From NCBI GenBank assembly GCA_949283655.1, contig CASDTH010000031.1:1-64000 (forward strand): 64,000 bases of DNA, written 5' to 3'. Below are positions 7,533 to 16,617 of this stretch, one piece after another; within the stretch, counting starts at the first letter, position 1; every line of letters starts with the position of its first letter. This DNA comes from an uncultured bacterium. Its GTDB lineage: Bacteria; Bacillota; Clostridia; Oscillospirales; Acutalibacteraceae. The notes below the pieces were generated by a model. That model was given only the letters and a program-made list of their open reading frames with translations. It did not search any database and had not been told where the DNA came from. Made by a program: the position numbers and the translations under genes.

Positions 7533-10500
7533 ATGGCATTTGAATGCCTGATGCGGAATGAAAGCCTGTGGAAAACCCCTGGCCTGCCGGCAATCCCGGC
7601 AGGCCTTGGCGGGGGTGCGGAGACGTCCGTCCTCCTCACTCGCCGGGAACCGGGCGAATGGGAGTTTCTCTTTCGTGAGATTACAGTGATCCCGTCCGCC
7701 TATGCGGAGAATCAGGATTATGACTTCGGCACGGTTCCGGCGGCGGAATGGCGGCCGGTTGTAGCGCCCGGTTCGCTGATCATGCAGGGGTTTGACATTG
7801 CGAACAATACCGAATACTACTACCGGCGCAGCTTGACTTTGCCCGAATCTTTCGGGGGCCGCCGCGTCTTTTTGCGCTTTGAGGGCGTTTATTCGCACGC
7901 GCGCGTCTGGATCAACAATCGGTTTGTGCAGTCCCATGTTGGTGGATTCACCACCTGGGATTGCGAGATTACCCCCTTCGCCGGGGATGATCGGATCACG
8001 CTTGTGATCGGCGTCACGGATGCAGAGGGGGAGCGCAGGGGCCCATGGAACCCGGGCGGTGAAAAGATCAGCAGCGGCGCGTGGGCGAGCTATTACGCGC
8101 ACTGCAATATCGGCGGCATCCTGCGGGATATCACCGCCTTTGCCCTGCCGGAGCACCACATTGCCCGCACGCACATCGGAACCCACCTGTCCGGAGAGAG
8201 TGGCGCGTGCGTCGATGTGGAGTGCGAGATCGTCACAGAAAACGCGGGCGATACGCTCTGTGCGCAGTTGATCGATGCGGACGGCGCCGCCGTCGCGGAG
8301 GTTTCCGGTACGCTGGAGGGGTTCCGTATGCCCGAGGAAGATTGGCATCCCAATACGATCACGCCGGATGCCAAGTGGTTGCGCAGGTATCCCAAAAGCT
8401 GCGCGAACGACCGGAAGTACAGCCCGCTCTACCGCCAGGCCCCGCCGCCTGCGCAGGGGGCGCGGTACGGCATCCGTTTTTCCCTGCCTGTCGCCCATGC
8501 GAAGCTGTGGGATGCGGAGCATCCGAACCTCTATCAATTAAAAATTTCCCTGATTTCTGGTGGACAGACCGTGCAGGAGAATTTTCACACTGTCGGCATC
8601 CGCGAGATCACCTACGGCGGCAAGAACGGGACGGACCGCAATAAGGTCTACGTCAACGGCAGGGAGATCAAGCTGCGCGGCCTCTGCCACCACGATGTCT
8701 CCCATCTCTATGGCCGATCGCTCACCCGCGAGGATATTGCGTATGAGCTGCGCACCTATAAGGAGCATAATATCAATTTTATCCGTACCTCACATTATCC
8801 GGCCGACGACTATCTGCTCACGGTGTGCGACCGGCTCGGGCTCTACGTGGAGCAGGAGAATTCCGCCTGCTTCAAAGGTGCAAATGGCTTCGATATTTAT
8901 AATCCGCCGGAGGAATTCCTCTCCACCTTTGCAGAGATGATCGAGGGCGCGCGCAACCACCCGTCGGTCATCATCTGGTCTCTGGCCAACGAGTCTGGGT
9001 TTGAGGAGACTTACGCCTTCCGCGCGGAGTATGATTACGTCAAGGCGGTGGATCGATCGCGCCCTGTGATTTTCAGCTATCCATTCACGGCCCACACCGA
9101 GCCGCTGCCCTATGATATCTACAGCAAGCATTATGAAAAGGTAACGCACAACCCCGGCAAACGCGAGATGCCCATCCTGCACGACGAGTTTGCCCATGTC
9201 TGCTGCTATAATGTGGAGCAGCTGCGCGAGGACAACAGCCGCCGGGAATTTTGGGGCGAGAGCATCGCACGCGGCTGGGACGGCATCTTCCGCGCCGATG
9301 GTGCGCTCGGCTGCGCGATCTGGGCGGGAATCGATGACGTGTTTTATCTGCCCGCAGGCACACAGGAGCGCCATCAGACCCATACGGACGGCCGGTGTGC
9401 CGGCTACGGCGAGTGGGGCTGCATTTTTGACGCCTACAAGCGCTTAAAACCGGAGGCCTATCTGACCAAAAAGGCCTTCACTCCCGTGCTTGTGGACGAG
9501 CGGAAGTCGTCCGTGGGGAAGACGGCTAAACTGTATATCACCAACCGGTTTGACCACACCGATCTGTCCGAGGTGCGCGCGGTCTGCGCCGATGCGGCGG
9601 GGAATATTCTGTTTGGCGGCAATATCCCGCAGTCCATCGCGCCGCACCGCAGCGGCTATGTGGAGCTGCCGTGCACTGCCGGTGACGGAAAAGTAAATAT
9701 TCGGTTTTATCAGAACGGGTATGAGGTGGACGAATATGCGTTTGGACGGTGGGAGCCGGAACCAGCGCCGCATAGTTGCGCTACGCCTGTCGTGGAGACC
9801 GGGAGCAGCCTTGCCTTTACCTACGGTGGACGTACCCTGTTTGGCAATCCGCGCCTATCTGTGCGTGGGATTAGCGGTAAAAAAACACAAGAAAATATTC
9901 AGGTGAAGAATATCCGGCGGCGAGGGAATCACATTTTAGGCGTTTTCCGCGCCGGTGGATTCAAGGCGTTCGGGCTGGATGTGGAAAAAAAGGAGCAGGA
10001 ACTGGAATGCCATCTCTATCCGAAAAATATTTTTGCCTGGTTCATGGATTCCAGCAGGCTTGCGCTGGAGTTTGACCTGATAGAGGACGTGGAATCCGTC
10101 AGCTGGCATCGGAGGGCGTTCCACTCCGTCTATCCGGAGGATCATATCGGCCGGCCGTCGGGCACTGCGCGCGTCGCGCGTGCGGGCGGAACGGTTCCAG
10201 ATGCTTACGGTGTAAAGCCCGATTACAGCTGGGCGCAGAGCATGACCGATTATTTCCTCGCCAAGGAGGACCGGGAGACCAATTCCATCGCGACGAACGA
10301 CTTTAAAACGCGGCGGAATCATATCCATGATTATACGGTAAACCTCAAAAACGGCGGAAGGATCCGCGTGGATGCCCGCTGCCGCGGGTTGAATGCATAT
10401 GTACGTCTGTATCGACAAGCGGAGGCGGTCGCCGCCCGGCTGCAACTGACCGTTGGTAGCTATTACCCCGACCTTCAGTGGGGGAACTACTTTGGCAAAA

Positions 10501-10550
10501 GGGTTCAGTTTCGGGGCGGGATCAAATTTGCCGTCTCGCTGCTGGATTGA
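7533..10550 (+). CDS. Glycoside hydrolase family 2 (beta-galactosidase-like)
   Basis: A 1005-residue cytoplasmic enzyme with no signal peptide. It has an N-terminal sugar-binding jelly roll (about 45-215), an immunoglobulin-like domain, then the TIM barrel signalled by LRGLCHHDVSHLYGR and FIRTSHYP. The acid/base is the Glu of IWSLANESG and the nucleophile the Glu of PILHDEFAH. About 350 residues of C-terminal beta domains complete it. Length matches large beta-galactosidases. Members cleave beta-galactosides, beta-glucuronides or beta-mannosides; beta-galactoside fits the neighbours best. GTG 7530 and ATG 7533 are both possible starts; the ATG has the better spacing from AGGAG at 7519-7523. 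Confidence 0.9.
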   Translation: MAFECLMRNESLWKTPGLPAIPAGLGGGAETSVLLTRREPGEWEFLFREITVIPSAYAENQDYDFGTVPAAEWRPVVAPGSLIMQGFDIANNTEYYYRRSLTLPESFGGRRVFLRFEGVYSHARVWINNRFVQSHVGGFTTWDCEITPFAGDDRITLVIGVTDAEGERRGPWNPGGEKISSGAWASYYAHCNIGGILRDITAFALPEHHIARTHIGTHLSGESGACVDVECEIVTENAGDTLCAQLIDADGAAVAEVSGTLEGFRMPEEDWHPNTITPDAKWLRRYPKSCANDRKYSPLYRQAPPPAQGARYGIRFSLPVAHAKLWDAEHPNLYQLKISLISGGQTVQENFHTVGIREITYGGKNGTDRNKVYVNGREIKLRGLCHHDVSHLYGRSLTREDIAYELRTYKEHNINFIRTSHYPADDYLLTVCDRLGLYVEQENSACFKGANGFDIYNPPEEFLSTFAEMIEGARNHPSVIIWSLANESGFEETYAFRAEYDYVKAVDRSRPVIFSYPFTAHTEPLPYDIYSKHYEKVTHNPGKREMPILHDEFAHVCCYNVEQLREDNSRREFWGESIARGWDGIFRADGALGCAIWAGIDDVFYLPAGTQERHQTHTDGRCAGYGEWGCIFDAYKRLKPEAYLTKKAFTPVLVDERKSSVGKTAKLYITNRFDHTDLSEVRAVCADAAGNILFGGNIPQSIAPHRSGYVELPCTAGDGKVNIRFYQNGYEVDEYAFGRWEPEPAPHSCATPVVETGSSLAFTYGGRTLFGNPRLSVRGISGKKTQENIQVKNIRRRGNHILGVFRAGGFKAFGLDVEKKEQELECHLYPKNIFAWFMDSSRLALEFDLIEDVESVSWHRRAFHSVYPEDHIGRPSGTARVARAGGTVPDAYGVKPDYSWAQSMTDYFLAKEDRETNSIATNDFKTRRNHIHDYTVNLKNGGRIRVDARCRGLNAYVRLYRQAEAVAARLQLTVGSYYPDLQWGNYFGKRVQFRGGIKFAVSLLD

Positions 10551-10591
10551 AGAGGCGGCACATAGTGTAACTAAAAAGTGGGGGTAAAAAG

Positions 10592-12055
10592 ATGTACGAG
10601 CAGGCGTTGGCACGGATCGATCAGGTGATTGCCGGCGGAAAATATAAGGATAACTGGGAGAGTCTCTCCGCCTACCCGGTGCCGCAGTGGTACCGGGAGG
10701 CCAAGTTCGGCGCGTTTATCCACTGGGGCGCCTATGCGGTGCCCGCCTATTTCAGCGAATGGTATCCGCGGCTGATGTACTATCATCAGAACCCCGTCTA
10801 CTGGCACCACAACCGTAAATACGGCAGAAATTATCCATACCGCAAATTCATTGAGCAGTTTACCGCACCCAAATTTGACGCGGGGAAAATTGTCGCGGAG
10901 CTGAAAAACGCCGGCGTCCGCTACGTGATGCCGGTGGGTGAGCACCACGACGGGCTCAAGATGTACGATTCCGATCTCTCGGAGTGGACGACCGTCAAGC
11001 AGGCGATGCACCGCGACGTGCTCGCGGAGTACAAGCGCGCCTGTGCGGAGCAGGGTGTAACCTTTGCCACGTCCAGCCACCGTGCCGAGCACTATTGGTT
11101 CATCAACGGCGCGCGCACCGTGGGGTATGAGACCGAGGCGCTCGATCCCAAGTACCGCGAGCTCTACGGTGAGTGTGTCAACGTGCACCGGCACAATAAT
11201 CTGTACACCCTGCTGCGGCAGGAGCACGGGATTGATCCCACCCCTGAATGGTGCGAGAACTGGCTGGTTCACACGGTGGAGATGATCGACCGCTACCAGC
11301 CGGAGACGCTCTTCTTTGACTGGTGGGTCTCCAACCACAGGTTCCGGCCGTATATGAAAAAGTTTCTGGCCTATTATTTTAACCGCTCGCTCGAGTGGGG
11401 GAAGGAGGTCTGCGTCCAGTATAAGAGCGACGCGATCATGTATAACGCCTCCATCTTTGACCGCGAGCGCGGCCAGCTCCCCGCAGTTAGCCCTTACATC
11501 TGGCAGTCGGAGACCTCTACCGCCTATAACGCGTGGAGCTATTGCACCACCAACCGCTGGAAGACCCCGGAGGAAATCGCCCGTGTCTTTGCGGACGTCA
11601 TCTCCAAAAACGGAAACTTTGTGTTGAATATTGGCCCCAAGGCGGATGGAACGCTCTGCGAGCAGGAGCTCAATATCCTCCGCAAGCTCGGCGCGTGGAC
11701 ACAGCGCAACCGCGAGGCCATATGGGGGACTTCTCCCTATAAGGTCTACGGCGAGGGCAAACGGAAAAAGTCCGGCAGCTTCCAGGAGCACAATCACTAT
11801 TCAAGCCGTGATTTCCGCTACACCTACCGGCCGTGCCACATCTACGCATTTGCCCTCAAGCCCAACCGGAAGGGCGTCTATGACCTGAAATCCCTGCGCC
11901 ACAGCATGGATGGGTTTCACTTTGATATTCAGAAGATAACCGTATTGGGCGGTGGCCCTGCGGAGTGGGATTTGAACAATAAACGGCTGCGCATCCACGC
12001 ACAAGATGCGCCGGATACGCAGATGCCGTTGGTTTTTGATATAGAGGTGGATTGA
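10592..12055 (+). CDS. Alpha-L-fucosidase, GH29
   Basis: A 487-residue protein without signal peptide. The GH29 barrel is recognisable from WYREAKFGAFIHWGAYAVP at the N-terminus, YVMPVGEHHDGLKMYDS and the nucleophile Asp in TLFFDWWVSN. LNIGPKADGTL marks the end of the barrel, and a short beta domain follows. GH29 enzymes release alpha-linked fucose with retention of configuration. The gene follows GH2 by 41 nt and precedes a GH95 fucosidase by 4 nt. Pairing of GH29 and GH95 covers alpha-1,2 and alpha-1,3/4 fucose, as on mucins and milk oligosaccharides. Confidence 0.93.
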   Translation: MYEQALARIDQVIAGGKYKDNWESLSAYPVPQWYREAKFGAFIHWGAYAVPAYFSEWYPRLMYYHQNPVYWHHNRKYGRNYPYRKFIEQFTAPKFDAGKIVAELKNAGVRYVMPVGEHHDGLKMYDSDLSEWTTVKQAMHRDVLAEYKRACAEQGVTFATSSHRAEHYWFINGARTVGYETEALDPKYRELYGECVNVHRHNNLYTLLRQEHGIDPTPEWCENWLVHTVEMIDRYQPETLFFDWWVSNHRFRPYMKKFLAYYFNRSLEWGKEVCVQYKSDAIMYNASIFDRERGQLPAVSPYIWQSETSTAYNAWSYCTTNRWKTPEEIARVFADVISKNGNFVLNIGPKADGTLCEQELNILRKLGAWTQRNREAIWGTSPYKVYGEGKRKKSGSFQEHNHYSSRDFRYTYRPCHIYAFALKPNRKGVYDLKSLRHSMDGFHFDIQKITVLGGGPAEWDLNNKRLRIHAQDAPDTQMPLVFDIEVD

Positions 12056-12059
12056 TTGT

Positions 12060-14276
12060 ATGATTAGACAGCTTATTTATGACCGCCCGGCCCGCGCCTG
12101 GAAGGAAGCACTCCCTGTGGGCAACGGCTTTACTGCCGCCATGGTCTATGGCGGGCAAAGAAAGGAGCGGCTCGCCTTCAACGATTGTACGTTGTGGTCC
12201 GGCTATCCCAGGGATTATGACAGTGCGGAGAGCTTAGAGCAGCTCGGCCGCATCCGGGAGCTTGTGTTCAGCGGCAAATATCCGGAGGCTGTGCGCATGG
12301 CGGAGAAGCATCTCATTGGGGGATATAGCGAATCCTTCCTGCCGCTTGGGGACCTTACGCTGGAGCTGACCGGCAGCTGCGGTACATACACCCGCTCCCT
12401 TAATTTGGACGACGCTGTTTTAACAGTGAAAAGCGGCTCTCTGGTGCGGGAGTGCTTTGTTTCCAACCCGGCCCGTGTGCTTGTCTACCGGGTCACCGGG
12501 CCGCAATTTAACGCCGTGCTGAGTGCCCAATCACAGCTGCGGAGCACGGCCTGCGTCCGGCAGGGGTGCCTGTTGCTATCCGGCAATGCGCCGGATCACG
12601 TGGCCCCCAATTATCTGCATGGCGAGCGCCGGCCTATCGTCTATGAACAGGCGGGGAAGGGCATGGCGTTTGCGCTCTTTGTCCGCCCGGTCACCGATGG
12701 CCAGCTCATCCCCAAACAGAAAAGGATCGTTGTGAAAAACGCGACCTACCTCACGCTCATCGCCGCCACGGCAACCGGCTTTTGTTCCTATGGTCAAATG
12801 CCGGATACGGACTGCGCCGCTGTGGGCCGAAAGGCGGAGCGCCTTGTCATGGATGCGGGCACAGATGTAGGCGCTTTAAAGGCGGCGCACATGGAGGATT
12901 ATCATACCCTATATCAGGGGCAGGATTTTTCGCTCCACACGTCTACCTCATCCAAAACCACGGAAAAAATGCTAAAAAACTCGGAGGATTTCAATGCACT
13001 CAGCGAGTTGCTTTATCACTATGGGAAATATCTCATGATTTCCGGCAGCCGTGAGGGTGGCCAGCCGCTGAATTTACAGGGCCAGTGGAATCGTGATATT
13101 CGGCCGCCATGGAGCAGTAACTACACGGTCAATATCAACACGCAGATGAATTATTGGGGTGCGAGCATCTGTGGCCTTCAGGGGTGCCTGGAGCCATATA
13201 TTCGCATGGTGCATGAGGTTTCCCACCGGGGTCAGAAAACGGCGCGCGTCAACTACGGCTGCCGGGGCTTTGCATGCAACCATAATGTCGATCTCTGGCG
13301 CAAGACCGCGCCCGTCAAGGGCGGCAGCGAATATATGTATGCCCCCATGTGCGGCGTCTGGCTGGCCAATGAGATCTATGAGCACTACTGTAATGGGGGG
13401 CTGGAGGCATTCCAAAATACCGTGGAGGAGATTGTGCGCGGCGCGGCAGAATTTATCATGGACTACTTGGTGGAGCAGGATGGATATTATGTCAGCTGCC
13501 CTTCCGCTTCACCGGAGGCTGTGTTTGAAGCGAATAACACCCACTGCGGCCTCGGCTGCCACAGTGCGTTTGAAAACGGCCTGATCCGGCAGGCGCTCGC
13601 CAATGCGATGGAGCTGGAACAGGATAGCACTGCGCGTGAAAAGCTTAGTAGCGTGCTGGAGCGCTTAAAGCCGTTTGAATCCGGTGAGGATGGCCTAAGT
13701 GAATGGAGTGGCGGGATCGCTGCTGCGGAAAAGGGTCACCGCCACTTTTCCCCGCTGTATGCGCTCTACCCAGGGCGCGTGGCCGGAATGTACCGGACGC
13801 CAGAGCTCACGCAGCAAATGCGCCGCCTGTTTGACTGCCGCCAGAGCCACAGCAGAGGTCAGATCGGCTGGAGCACGGCGTGGGCCATCTGTCTCTCCGG
13901 CCGGTTCCACGACGGGGAGTCTGCCCAGAAGAATATCCGGCTTCTGTTCAGCAAGGCGCTATTTAAGAATCTGTTCAACGTCCACTTCCCGTTCATTTTC
14001 CAGATTGACGGAAACTTTGGCTATGTGGCCGGTGTCAATGAGTGCCTGATCGGCTGGGAGGACGGCGTGGTGGAGCTTTTGCCAGCGCTGCCCCCGCAGT
14101 GGACGGAGGGCGAGATGACCGGCGTCCGGCTTCGCGGGGCGCGGATCCGTTTTGAGTGGAAAAACGGGCAGGTCATCCGGGTTGATAGCGACCGTGAGAT
14201 CACCCTGTGCACATCGCATCTCGCGCCCAACTGCCAGCTCAGTGCAAATATTCAGCTGAAAGAGGGAGAATCATGA
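12060..14276 (+). CDS. Alpha-L-fucosidase, GH95
   Basis: A 738-residue protein without signal peptide. It has an N-terminal beta domain followed by an (alpha/alpha)6 barrel. Family signatures are LQGQWNRDIRPPWSSNY, NINTQMNYW (the Asn pair that helps activate water), HNVDLWRKTAP, HRHFSPLYALYPG and FQIDGNFGYVAGVNE. GH95 enzymes invert and prefer alpha-1,2-fucose on galactose, the H-antigen linkage. Intracellular location is inferred from the lack of a signal. The last four bases overlap the next start (ATGA), so the phosphoesterase downstream is translationally coupled. Confidence 0.93.
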   Translation: MIRQLIYDRPARAWKEALPVGNGFTAAMVYGGQRKERLAFNDCTLWSGYPRDYDSAESLEQLGRIRELVFSGKYPEAVRMAEKHLIGGYSESFLPLGDLTLELTGSCGTYTRSLNLDDAVLTVKSGSLVRECFVSNPARVLVYRVTGPQFNAVLSAQSQLRSTACVRQGCLLLSGNAPDHVAPNYLHGERRPIVYEQAGKGMAFALFVRPVTDGQLIPKQKRIVVKNATYLTLIAATATGFCSYGQMPDTDCAAVGRKAERLVMDAGTDVGALKAAHMEDYHTLYQGQDFSLHTSTSSKTTEKMLKNSEDFNALSELLYHYGKYLMISGSREGGQPLNLQGQWNRDIRPPWSSNYTVNINTQMNYWGASICGLQGCLEPYIRMVHEVSHRGQKTARVNYGCRGFACNHNVDLWRKTAPVKGGSEYMYAPMCGVWLANEIYEHYCNGGLEAFQNTVEEIVRGAAEFIMDYLVEQDGYYVSCPSASPEAVFEANNTHCGLGCHSAFENGLIRQALANAMELEQDSTAREKLSSVLERLKPFESGEDGLSEWSGGIAAAEKGHRHFSPLYALYPGRVAGMYRTPELTQQMRRLFDCRQSHSRGQIGWSTAWAICLSGRFHDGESAQKNIRLLFSKALFKNLFNVHFPFIFQIDGNFGYVAGVNECLIGWEDGVVELLPALPPQWTEGEMTGVRLRGARIRFEWKNGQVIRVDSDREITLCTSHLAPNCQLSANIQLKEGES

Positions 14277-15316
14277 AAAAGTCTGCCAAAAAAGGGCTGA
14301 AAATCGTGGGGATTATCATTCTGTGTATTGCTTTCATTCTGGCGCTCGTGAGTGGGCTGCTGTTCGGCGGCGTGTTCACGCATAAGCCGGGCGGCGCGGG
14401 CGCCGTGCGCAAGGTCTTGCAAATTACGGATGTCCACATTTTAAACGATGAGAAAAAGGATCAAAAGGCGTTCAGTACCATCACACAGATGATTGAGGCG
14501 TCTGATCCGGACGTCATCATCGTCACCGGAGATATCACGAGTGAAGATGAGAATATGCAGGCGTTCCAGACCTTCGGCAGCTTTATGGAATCCTTCCAGA
14601 TTCCGTGGGGCTTTGTCTACGGCAATCACGACGCGGAGGATCGCCGCACCCACACCAAAACGCAGCTCTCGGAATATCTGGAATCGCTCGAGTACTGTTT
14701 CTTTGAACGCGGGCCGGAAAACGTGGACGGCGAGGGGAATTACTATTATAATATTACGGATAACGCAGGGAAGGTCATCATGTCCCTAATTATGATGGAC
14801 AGCAACATGTATTACTATGATCCCGAGCTCGGCAAGGACGACGGCTATGACTGCTTCCATGAGAATCAGATCCAGTGGTATGCGGATACGGTGAAATCCA
14901 TTGCCAAAGAGGTCAATGGGGATGAAACGAAAGTGGTTCCGTCACTTGCCTTTTTCCATATCCCCATGCGTGAGTATCTGACAGGCTATGAGCAGGCGAA
15001 GAAGAATGGCGGACTTCTCGATGGCGTGAAGCTTGAGCAGGTCTATTGCAGTAATCACGATGATGAGATGTTCGAGACCATGCAGGCGCTCGGCAGCACA
15101 AAGGGCTGCTTTGCCGGCCACGACCACATGAATAACTACACGGTCGACTATCAGGGCATCCGCCTGGCCTATGGCTACTCCTGCGATCATAATATCTACC
15201 TTGTTCCACAGAAGGGCGGCAAGCTGATCTACATCTATGAGGATGGCAGCTTCACCCAGCAGGGGCTCTATCGCTGGTTTGGCCTCGGAAAGCTGTGCTA
15301 TGGGAAGGAATTTTGA
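14273..15316 (+). CDS. Membrane-anchored metallophosphoesterase 1
   Basis: A 347-residue protein with a Lys-rich N-terminus and one hydrophobic helix (about 10-33), which should leave the enzyme outside the membrane. The binuclear-metal motifs are complete: Asp53-x-His55 in ITDVHIL, GDIT, YGNHDAED, FFHIPMREY and AGHDHMNN. This is a calcineurin-like phosphatase or phosphodiesterase. It is the first of three such genes in the operon (also 18239 and 30896), similar in layout but clearly diverged. Start ATG 14273 overlaps the GH95 stop. The substrate is unknown; phosphate esters on glycans or wall polymers are possibilities. Confidence 0.88.
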   Translation: MKKSAKKGLKIVGIIILCIAFILALVSGLLFGGVFTHKPGGAGAVRKVLQITDVHILNDEKKDQKAFSTITQMIEASDPDVIIVTGDITSEDENMQAFQTFGSFMESFQIPWGFVYGNHDAEDRRTHTKTQLSEYLESLEYCFFERGPENVDGEGNYYYNITDNAGKVIMSLIMMDSNMYYYDPELGKDDGYDCFHENQIQWYADTVKSIAKEVNGDETKVVPSLAFFHIPMREYLTGYEQAKKNGGLLDGVKLEQVYCSNHDDEMFETMQALGSTKGCFAGHDHMNNYTVDYQGIRLAYGYSCDHNIYLVPQKGGKLIYIYEDGSFTQQGLYRWFGLGKLCYGKEF

Positions 15317-15318
15317 CC

Positions 15319-16617
15319 ATGTTCAAAAAGTATGATTACACACATACCTTAATGATGAAGCTGGGCCTCGCGCATCCCGATCCCAAGCTTGGCTGCAAGG
15401 TGCTGTGCACGTTTGATCAAGCGCTGGAGATCGTCAAAAAAATCGACCGCATCACCCCTGGGTATACCAAGGTGCTCTACTTGGTCGGCTGGCAGTACAA
15501 CGGGCATGACGACCGTTACCCGGAGTTTTTTGAGGTGAATCCAGGGCTGAAGAGCCCGCAGGACGCGACTGCTTTGGATAGTCTGCTGCGCCTGGTGGAG
15601 GAGGCCAAAAAGTACAATACGGTTATCAGCTATCACATCAACATTTCCGACGCTTATCAGGAGAGCGCGCTCTGGCCGGAATACATGGCGAATGATCTGA
15701 TCCTGCTGGGGCGCAACGAGCAGCCCAAGGTGACCGGCGTCTGGGGCGGCCGCAAGGCCTATCAGGTGCGCCTGGAGCAGGAGTGGAAGAGCGGATACTT
15801 TCAAAACCGGGTGGACCGCCTGCTGGAGCTGCTCCCAATTGAAGAAGCTGGAACAGTACATATTGACGCCTTTTTCGTCCGCCGTGGCAGAAATACCACC
15901 ATTGCGCGGGAGAAGGAGGCCAGGCGGAAGATGATTGCGTATTTTAACAACCGTGGCGTCGAGGTGACGAGTGAGTTTATCTATCGGGAGCAGAATTCCG
16001 GAGTGCGCCTTCACTGGGGCAAAAGTGATGTAATCGGATTCATCCCGGCATTCTGGAACCCGGTGCTCAGTCCACATGAGATCCTGAAATACCCCGCCGC
16101 CCTCGTCGGCTTCGGTGAGCAGTGCAAATCGCTCACGCCGTACAAGCAGCTTGAGTGGCTCATCTACGGCAATCTGCATGGAGAGGAGCTGTTTCATCCG
16201 GAGGATAGCAGCTGGCCGCAAAAATTTCTGAAGCGGTTTTTGACCTATACGGTGCCGCATTATTATTTGAATCAATTTTCCCGGGTAAAAATGCGCGGCG
16301 TTGGGCGCTCCCGGCGGCTCTACCATAGCGGCGGCGTTGTATCGTTTATAGATGGCCGCCGGATTGAGCGAAATGGGAAAGTCCTTAAGCATGGCAACGA
16401 GCTTTGCCTGCCGGAGGCCATCCGCCCGCATTCATACCTGGCGTATTCAGAATCCGGCGGGGAACAGACGTGGCATCTGGATGGAAAGACAGCTCATATT
16501 CACAGGCTGACACCGGAGGGTGTGTCTGATCAGGCGGAAAAAGTCCCCATTATCAACGGCACAATCTGTTACCATGCGCAGCCAGAGAGCGCTTACCGGA
16601 TTGAGGTGGAAGTATGA
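15319..16617 (+). CDS. Short GH101-like putative glycosidase 1
   Basis: A 432-residue cytoplasmic protein that resembles the catalytic barrel of GH101 endo-alpha-N-acetylgalactosaminidases. GWQYNGHDDRYPEFFEVN matches the GYQSEGHDSGHPDY region of GH101. SYHINISDAYQES matches GIHVNASETYPES. Asp183 in TVHIDAFF sits where the nucleophile lies and Glu219 in EVTSEFIYR where the acid/base lies, about 35 residues apart as in the known family. It lacks the large accessory domains and signal peptide of GH101 enzymes, which usually exceed 1000 residues. The start at 15319 is 2 nt after the previous stop. A paralogue is at 27573. The assignment is from remembered motifs and is not verified. Confidence 0.6.
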   Translation: MFKKYDYTHTLMMKLGLAHPDPKLGCKVLCTFDQALEIVKKIDRITPGYTKVLYLVGWQYNGHDDRYPEFFEVNPGLKSPQDATALDSLLRLVEEAKKYNTVISYHINISDAYQESALWPEYMANDLILLGRNEQPKVTGVWGGRKAYQVRLEQEWKSGYFQNRVDRLLELLPIEEAGTVHIDAFFVRRGRNTTIAREKEARRKMIAYFNNRGVEVTSEFIYREQNSGVRLHWGKSDVIGFIPAFWNPVLSPHEILKYPAALVGFGEQCKSLTPYKQLEWLIYGNLHGEELFHPEDSSWPQKFLKRFLTYTVPHYYLNQFSRVKMRGVGRSRRLYHSGGVVSFIDGRRIERNGKVLKHGNELCLPEAIRPHSYLAYSESGGEQTWHLDGKTAHIHRLTPEGVSDQAEKVPIINGTICYHAQPESAYRIEVEV